Below are positions 58,999-64,000 of a DNA stretch of 64,000 bases, one piece after another. Under the pieces are notes generated by a model that made no database searches, had not been told where the DNA came from, and saw nothing but the letters and a program-made list of their open reading frames with translations. This DNA comes from Castellaniella denitrificans (GTDB lineage Bacteria; Pseudomonadota; Gammaproteobacteria; Burkholderiales; Burkholderiaceae_B), in NCBI RefSeq assembly GCF_042653765.1, contig NZ_JBHSEZ010000001.1, positions 62,001 to 126,000 on the forward strand, written 5' to 3'. A program made the translations under genes and the position numbers. The first letter of the stretch is position 1, and each line of letters begins with the position of its first letter.

Positions 58999-60090
58999 TC
59001 ATTGCCGGGGGTAGGATCCCAGCACCTTGAAGAAGGCGACCTGCTGGCGCAGTTCGGCCAGGGCCTGGGCGACGGGCTCGTCGTCCCGATGACCCAGCAG
59101 ATCGACGTAGAAATAGTATTCCCACTGCCCCGTGCGGGCGGGGCGCGATTCGAGGCGCGTCATGGACACGCCGTGCCGGGACAGCGGCGCCAGCATGTCG
59201 TAGACCGCGCCGGCGCGGTTCGGCACGGCCAGGACCAGGCTGGTCTTGTCGCGGCCGGTGGGGCCGGCGTCGCGCGGGCCGACGGCCACGAAACGGGTCT
59301 GGTTCTGGGGATCGTCCTGGATCCCGCTGGCCACGGCGCTCAGCCCCCAGGCGGCGGCGGCCGCGTCCCCGGCGATCGCCGCGCAGGCGGGGTCTTCCGA
59401 GGCCATGCGCGCCGCCTGGGCGTTGCTGGCCACGGGCAGGCGTTCCAGTCCGGGATGGTTGCGGCTGAGCCAGGCCTGGCACTGGGCCAGGGCCTGAGGA
59501 TGCCCCAGCACCCGGGTGACGCCTTCCAGCCCCCCGGTCAGGGTGAGCAGGTTGTGATGGATGCGGATGGTGCGCTCGCCCAGGACCTTCAGCGAGGAAT
59601 TCAGCAGCAGGTCCAGGCTGCGGTTGACGGCGCCCTCGGTGGAATTTTCCACCGGCACGATGCCGACGTCCGCCTGCCCGGCCTCGACGGCGCGGAAGAC
59701 TTCGTCGAAGGATTCGCAGCGCAGGCCGGTGATGGCATGGCCGAAATGCTCGTAGGCCGCCTGTTCGGAGAACGAACCCTGCGGCCCCAGGAAGGCGGCG
59801 GTCAGCACGCTTTCCAGGCCGCGACAGGTGGAGATGATCTGGCGCCAGATGGCGGCGACGGCCTCTTCCGGGACCGGCCCGGGGTTGTCGGACTGCAGGC
59901 GCCGGATGATCAGGGCCTCGCGCTCGGGCTTGAGGATCGGCCCGGCGGCGTCGAAGGCCTTCTTGACTTCGCCGACTTCCAGGGCCGCGCGGGCGCGCTG
60001 GTTGAGCAGGTCGAGGATCTGCGTGTCCAGCGCGTCGATGCGCTGGCGCAGGGGTTCCAGCCGGGACTGGAGGGTGTCGTCATCCGCCAT
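58999..60090 (-). CDS. pheA: Bifunctional chorismate mutase/prephenate dehydratase
   Basis: A 363-residue P-protein: chorismate mutase (1-95, LRQRIDALDTQILDLLNQRA), prephenate dehydratase (about 97-275, with NSTEGAVNRSLDLL) and an ACT regulatory domain (about 285-360, with the Phe-binding ESRP motif in MTRLESRPARTGQWEYYFYVD). It makes phenylpyruvate and should be inhibited by phenylalanine. It overlaps serC by 11 bases. Confidence 0.97.
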   Translation of the reverse strand: MADDDTLQSRLEPLRQRIDALDTQILDLLNQRARAALEVGEVKKAFDAAGPILKPEREALIIRRLQSDNPGPVPEEAVAAIWRQIISTCRGLESVLTAAFLGPQGSFSEQAAYEHFGHAITGLRCESFDEVFRAVEAGQADVGIVPVENSTEGAVNRSLDLLLNSSLKVLGERTIRIHHNLLTLTGGLEGVTRVLGHPQALAQCQAWLSRNHPGLERLPVASNAQAARMASEDPACAAIAGDAAAAAWGLSAVASGIQDDPQNQTRFVAVGPRDAGPTGRDKTSLVLAVPNRAGAVYDMLAPLSRHGVSMTRLESRPARTGQWEYYFYVDLLGHRDDEPVAQALAELRQQVAFFKVLGSYPRQ

Positions 60091-61213
60091 GGCGGGCCTC
60101 GAAGTCCTTGAGGAAGTCGATCAGGGCCCGCACGCCTTCCATGGGCATGGCGTTGTACAGCGAGGCCCGCATGCCGCCCACGGCCTTGTGGCCTTTCAGG
60201 GCCAGCAGCCCGGCGGCCTCGGATTCGGCCAGGAAGGCGGCGTTCAGCGATTCGTCGCGCAGGAAGAACGGCACGTTCATGCGCGAACGGCAGGCCGGCG
60301 CGATGCGGTTTTCATACAGGCCGGAACCGTCCAGGTAGTCGTACAGGGCGCGCGACTTGGCTTCGCTGGCGGCGTCCATCGCCGCCACCCCGCCCTGGCG
60401 CAGCAGCCACTTGAAGACCAGCCCCGCCACGTAGATGGCGTAGGTCGGCGGCGTGTTGAACATGGACTGGGCGCCGGCCACGTTGGCGTAGTCGAACACC
60501 GAGGGGCAATGCGGCAGCGCATGGCCGATCAGGTCCTTGCGCACGAAAGTCAGCGTGACCCCGGCCGGGCCGGCGTTCTTCTGCGCCCCGGCGTAGACCA
60601 TGCCCACCCGCGAGAAATCGATGGGCCGGGACAGGATGTTGGACGACATGTCGGCCACCAGCGGCACGTCGGGCGCCCCCAGGGCGGCCATGTCGGGCAT
60701 GACGGGCTGCTCGACCCCGCCGATGGTCTCGTTGGCGCACAGGTGCAGATAGGCCGCGTCGGGGCGGACCCGCCATTGGGCGTGATCCGGCAGCCAGCAC
60801 CAGGGGCCGTAGCGGCGGCCGTCCTCGACGGTCCCGGATTCGGCCGTGGCGGCGACGGCGATGTCGCCATAGCGCGCGGCCTCGTTGAAGGACTTGCGCG
60901 CCCAGTGGCCGCTCAGCACGTAGTCCGCCCGGCCCAGGCCGGCGCGGCCGATCAGGTTCAGCGGCACGATGGCGTTCTGCGCCGAGGCGCCGCCCTGCAT
61001 GAAGAGCACCTCGAAGTCGTCGGGCACCGACAGCAGCGCGCGCAGGTCGGCCTCGGCCTCGTCGCGGATGCGGCTGTAATGCTTGCCGCGGTGGCTCATT
61101 TCCATGACCGAGGTGCCGCTGCCGTGCCAGTCGCACATTTCGGCGGCGGCCTGCTGCAGGACTTCGAGCGGCAGGGTGGAAGGGCCTGCGGCAAAATTCC
61201 AGGGGCGGCTCAT
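60080..61213 (-). CDS. serC: Phosphoserine aminotransferase
   Basis: A 377-residue class V PLP enzyme for serine and pyridoxal synthesis. NFAAGPSTLPLEVLQQA, MQGGASAQNAIVPLNL and the PLP Lys in VYAGAQKNAGPAGVTL are visible. Its ATG overlaps the gyrA stop by four bases (ATGA) and its 3' end overlaps pheA, the usual gyrA-serC-pheA order in this family. Confidence 0.97.
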   Translation of the reverse strand: MSRPWNFAAGPSTLPLEVLQQAAAEMCDWHGSGTSVMEMSHRGKHYSRIRDEAEADLRALLSVPDDFEVLFMQGGASAQNAIVPLNLIGRAGLGRADYVLSGHWARKSFNEAARYGDIAVAATAESGTVEDGRRYGPWCWLPDHAQWRVRPDAAYLHLCANETIGGVEQPVMPDMAALGAPDVPLVADMSSNILSRPIDFSRVGMVYAGAQKNAGPAGVTLTFVRKDLIGHALPHCPSVFDYANVAGAQSMFNTPPTYAIYVAGLVFKWLLRQGGVAAMDAASEAKSRALYDYLDGSGLYENRIAPACRSRMNVPFFLRDESLNAAFLAESEAAGLLALKGHKAVGGMRASLYNAMPMEGVRALIDFLKDFEARHGG

Positions 61214-63894
61214 GATTCCTGATCCTCGTCGGCTTGGGGTTCGGCCGGGCCATCGGCCGCCGGAGCGGCGCCGCCCGGCGATTCCGGACCGGCATCGACG
61301 GTCTCGTCGTCCTCGTCCTCGTCGGCATCGCTCTCGACCACGCGGCGCACCCCCGACAGCAGGCTGTCCTCGTCCACGTTGATCAGCGTGACCCCCTGGG
61401 TGGCGCGGCCCATCTCGCGGATCTCGGAGACCCGCGTGCGCACCAGCACGCCCCCGGTCGTGATCAGCATGATCTCGTCGTCGGGCTTGACCAGCACGGC
61501 GCCGACGACCTTGCCGTTGCGCGCCGAGGTCTGGATGGCGATCATGCCCTTGGTGCCGCGCCCATGGCGCGTGTATTCGACGATGGACGTGCGCTTGCCG
61601 TAGCCGTTTTCAGTGGCCGTCAGCACGCTCTGGGTTTCGTCTTCCGCCACCAGCAGGGCGATCACGGACTGGCCGTCCTCCAGCGACATGCCGCGCACGC
61701 CGCGCGCCGTGCGGCCCATCGGGCGCACATCGTTCTCGTCGAAGCGCACGGCCTTGCCCGCGTCCGAGAACAGCATCACGTCGTGCTGGCCGTCGGTCAG
61801 CTCGGCGCCGATCAGGAAGTCGCCGTCATCCAGGCCGACGGCGATGATGCCGGCCTTGCGGGGGTTGGAGAAATCCGACAGCGGGGTTTTCTTGACCGTC
61901 CCGCGCGAGGTGGCCATGAAGACGTAATGGTCGTCGCTGAACGCCTTGACCGACAGCACCACCGTGATGGTCTCGCCGTCGACCAGCGGGAACATGTTGA
62001 CGATGGGCCGGCCGCGCGAATTGCGCGAGCCCTGGGGCACTTCCCAGACCTTGAGCCAGTAGACGCGGCCCCGGTCGGAGAAGCACAGCAGGTAGTCGTG
62101 CGTGTTGGCGATGAAGAGCTGGTCGATCCAGTCGTCTTCCTTGGTGGCGGTGGCCTGCTTGCCGCGGCCGCCGCGCTTCTGGGACCGGTATTCGGACAGC
62201 GGCTGGCTCTTGATGTAGCCGCTGCGCGACAGCGTCACCACCATGTCCATGGGCGTGATGAGGTCCTCGGTCTCGAGCTCGGTGGCGTTGTATTCGATTT
62301 CCGAGCGGCGCCGGTCGTTGCTGGCGTTGGAGAATTCGGCGCGGATCGCCTGGAGTTCGTCGCCGATGATCGCGGTGACCCGTTCGGGACGGGCCAGGAT
62401 GTCCAGCAGGTCGGCGATGGTTTCCATGATCTCGCGGTATTCGCCGACGATCTTGTCCTGCTCCAGGCCGGTCAGGCGCTGCAGGCGCATGTTCAGGATT
62501 TCCTGGGCCTGGACTTCGGACAGGCGGTACTGACCGTCGGCCTGCAGGCCGAAATGCGCCTCCAGGCCGTCCGGGCGGTAGGCCGCGCGCCCGCCCGAGG
62601 CGACGTTGCCGTCGGCGCGTTCGAGCATTTCGCGCACCAGGGACGAATCCCAGCTACGGTCCATCAGGGCCTGGCGCGCCACCGGCGGGGTGGGCGCGGC
62701 CTTGATGATGGCGATGAAATCGTCGATGTTGGCCAGGGCCACCGCCAGGCCTTCCAGCACGTGGCCGCGCTCGCGGGCCTTGCGCAGTTGGAAGATGGTG
62801 CGGCGGGTGACGACTTCCCTGCGGTGCTGGAGGAAGTACTGCACCATCTGCTTCAGGTTCAGCAGGCGCGGCTGGCCGTCGACCAGCGCCACCATGTTCA
62901 TGCCGAAGGTTTCCTGCAGCTGGGTGTTCTTGTAGAGGTTGTTCAGGACGACCTCGGGGACCTCGCCGCGCTTGAGCTCGATGACCAGGCGCATGCCGTC
63001 CTTGTCCGATTCGTCGCGGATGTCGGAGATGCCCTCGATCTTCTTTTCGTTGACCAGCTCGGCGATGCGTTCCTGCAGGGATTTCTTGTTCACCTGATAG
63101 GGAATGGCATCGACGATGATCGCCTGGCGGTTGCCGCGCTCCATGTCCTCGAAGTGGACCTTGGCGCGCATGATCACCCGCCCGCGCCCGGTGCGGTAGC
63201 CCTCGCGCACGCCGGACATGCCGTAGATGATGCCGCCGGTGGGGAAATCCGGCGCGGGGATGCGTTCGATCAGCTCGTCGACGGTGCAGTCGGGATTGCG
63301 CAGGCAGTACAGGCAGCCCTCGACGACCTCGGACAGGTTGTGCGGGGGGATGTTGGTCGCCATGCCCACCGCGATCCCGGCGCTGCCGTTGACCAGCAGG
63401 TTCGGCAGGCGCGACGGCAGCAGCAGGGGTTCCTGCTCGCTGCCGTCGTAGTTCGGGCCGAAGTCCACGGTTTCCTGGTCGATGTCGGCCAGCAGCTCGT
63501 GGGCGATCTTCGACAGTCGGACTTCGGTGTAGCGCATGGCCGCCGCATTGTCGCCGTCGATCGAGCCGAAGTTGCCCTGGCCGTCGACCAGCATGTAGCG
63601 CAGCGAGAAATCCTGGGCCATGCGCACGATGGTGTCGTAGACCGCGGAATCGCCGTGAGGGTGGTATTTACCGATCACGTCCCCGACGATGCGCGCGGAC
63701 TTCTTATAGGCGCGGTTCCAGTCGTTGTTCAGTTCGTGCATGGCGAACAACACCCGCCGGTGCACGGGCTTGAGCCCGTCGCGCACGTCCGGCAGGGCGC
63801 GACCCACGATCACGCTCATCGCGTAATCCAGGTAGCTGCGCCGCATTTCGTCTTCGAGCGAAATGGGCAGCGTCTCTTTGGCGAAAGAATCCAT
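61210..63894 (-). CDS. gyrA: DNA gyrase subunit A
   Basis: An 894-residue topoisomerase subunit that breaks and rejoins DNA. The catalytic Tyr122 is in AAAMRYTEVRLSK. The quinolone region HPHGDSAVYDTIVR keeps Ser83 and Asp87, so no common resistance change is present. The C-terminal beta-pinwheel has a GyrA box (YRSQKRGGRGK), and the tail is long and acidic (about 860-894). The ATG at 63894 matches the family start MDSFAKETLPISLEDE; a longer frame upstream is not conserved. It is first in the aromatic/serine block. Confidence 0.98.
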   Translation of the reverse strand: MDSFAKETLPISLEDEMRRSYLDYAMSVIVGRALPDVRDGLKPVHRRVLFAMHELNNDWNRAYKKSARIVGDVIGKYHPHGDSAVYDTIVRMAQDFSLRYMLVDGQGNFGSIDGDNAAAMRYTEVRLSKIAHELLADIDQETVDFGPNYDGSEQEPLLLPSRLPNLLVNGSAGIAVGMATNIPPHNLSEVVEGCLYCLRNPDCTVDELIERIPAPDFPTGGIIYGMSGVREGYRTGRGRVIMRAKVHFEDMERGNRQAIIVDAIPYQVNKKSLQERIAELVNEKKIEGISDIRDESDKDGMRLVIELKRGEVPEVVLNNLYKNTQLQETFGMNMVALVDGQPRLLNLKQMVQYFLQHRREVVTRRTIFQLRKARERGHVLEGLAVALANIDDFIAIIKAAPTPPVARQALMDRSWDSSLVREMLERADGNVASGGRAAYRPDGLEAHFGLQADGQYRLSEVQAQEILNMRLQRLTGLEQDKIVGEYREIMETIADLLDILARPERVTAIIGDELQAIRAEFSNASNDRRRSEIEYNATELETEDLITPMDMVVTLSRSGYIKSQPLSEYRSQKRGGRGKQATATKEDDWIDQLFIANTHDYLLCFSDRGRVYWLKVWEVPQGSRNSRGRPIVNMFPLVDGETITVVLSVKAFSDDHYVFMATSRGTVKKTPLSDFSNPRKAGIIAVGLDDGDFLIGAELTDGQHDVMLFSDAGKAVRFDENDVRPMGRTARGVRGMSLEDGQSVIALLVAEDETQSVLTATENGYGKRTSIVEYTRHGRGTKGMIAIQTSARNGKVVGAVLVKPDDEIMLITTGGVLVRTRVSEIREMGRATQGVTLINVDEDSLLSGVRRVVESDADEDEDDETVDAGPESPGGAAPAADGPAEPQADEDQES

Positions 63895-64000
63895 GGCGTA
63901 TCCGAAAAACCTTTCAGGCTTGAATGACTGGACCGGACGGCGCCCGGAGCGACGGACCGCGAATCGCGTCCCCCCGGACGAGTCGCGCATGCCCGACCCG
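63895..64000. other. Region upstream of gyrA at the window edge
   Basis: No gene is recognised in the last 106 bases. The gyrA leader has only a weak GGAT ribosome site, and no clear -10/-35 pair is evident before the window ends. Confidence 0.4.

Noticed and set aside
61234..63927. An 897-codon open frame antisense to gyrA
   Set aside because: It mirrors gyrA codons and has shadow composition rich in Ala, His, Asp and Val; no start signal or domain is seen.

Overview
The window is about 64 kb of high-GC chromosome. Gene order and protein types point to a denitrifying or microaerobic betaproteobacterium of the Alcaligenaceae (Bordetella/Achromobacter/Castellaniella-like). The evidence is the block gyrA-serC-pheA-hisC-tyrA-aroA-cmk-rpsA-ihfB-lapA-lapB-hldA-hldD, the acpS-nagZ-uvrC-pgsA block, ectoine synthesis, a cbb3 oxidase cluster and a copper nitrite reductase. 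The genus is an inference; I could not run a search.

Layout. 1-2.9 kb: ectoine operon ectR-ectA-ectB-ectC-(ectD, cut by the window edge) on the minus strand, with a promoter whose -10 overlaps an inverted repeat. 3.2-5.2 kb: TonB-dependent siderophore receptor behind a Fur-type promoter. 5.3-14.4 kb: low-oxygen respiration, comprising a three-domain NirK, an FNR regulator, ccoNOQP, ccoG, a short ccoH, ccoS and a CcoI-like membrane protein that lacks all catalytic domains. Two FNR boxes sit exactly where class II activation would need them. 14.6-18.8 kb: MarR-FUSC pair, isocitrate lyase and queF. 18.8-28.1 kb: an accessory catabolic locus with an AraC regulator divergent from two SDRs, a ketosteroid-dehydrogenase-like flavoprotein, a NIPSNAP protein and a complete Liv-type ABC importer; its substrate is unknown. 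28.2-35.0 kb: housekeeping genes (pgsA, uvrC, nagZ, acpS, orn, M48 protease, rsgA). 35.0-38.6 kb: an ECF41 sigma factor with its decarboxylase/epimerase/oxidoreductase genes plus a cupin, and two matching ECF41-type promoters. 38.5-41.1 kb: Nudix, rplS, a small membrane protein under two perfect LexA boxes, and a 1-Cys peroxiredoxin. 41.2-45.8 kb: acyl-CoA dehydrogenase, ETF and a histone-deacetylase-like amidohydrolase. 45.8-64 kb: mltB, cysM, a ComEA-like protein, the heptose/LPS-control genes, and the aromatic amino acid/gyrA block.

How it fits together. The FNR protein at 7 kb probably drives the neighbouring cbb3 genes when oxygen falls. NirK would then extend respiration to nitrite. The aromatic amino acid genes are tightly coupled by 4-base overlaps. 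A composite dispersed repeat occurs at three places (7.7, 52.4 and 57.7 kb). At the last it has been captured in frame as the N-terminus of TyrA.

The most unusual items are the LexA-controlled small membrane protein (39.8-40.3 kb), the CcoI-like protein without ATPase domains (13.5-14.4 kb) with an apparently leaderless FNR promoter, the repeat-built TyrA N-terminus, and the paired ECF41 promoters. No tRNA, rRNA, CRISPR array, transposase or attachment site was seen.
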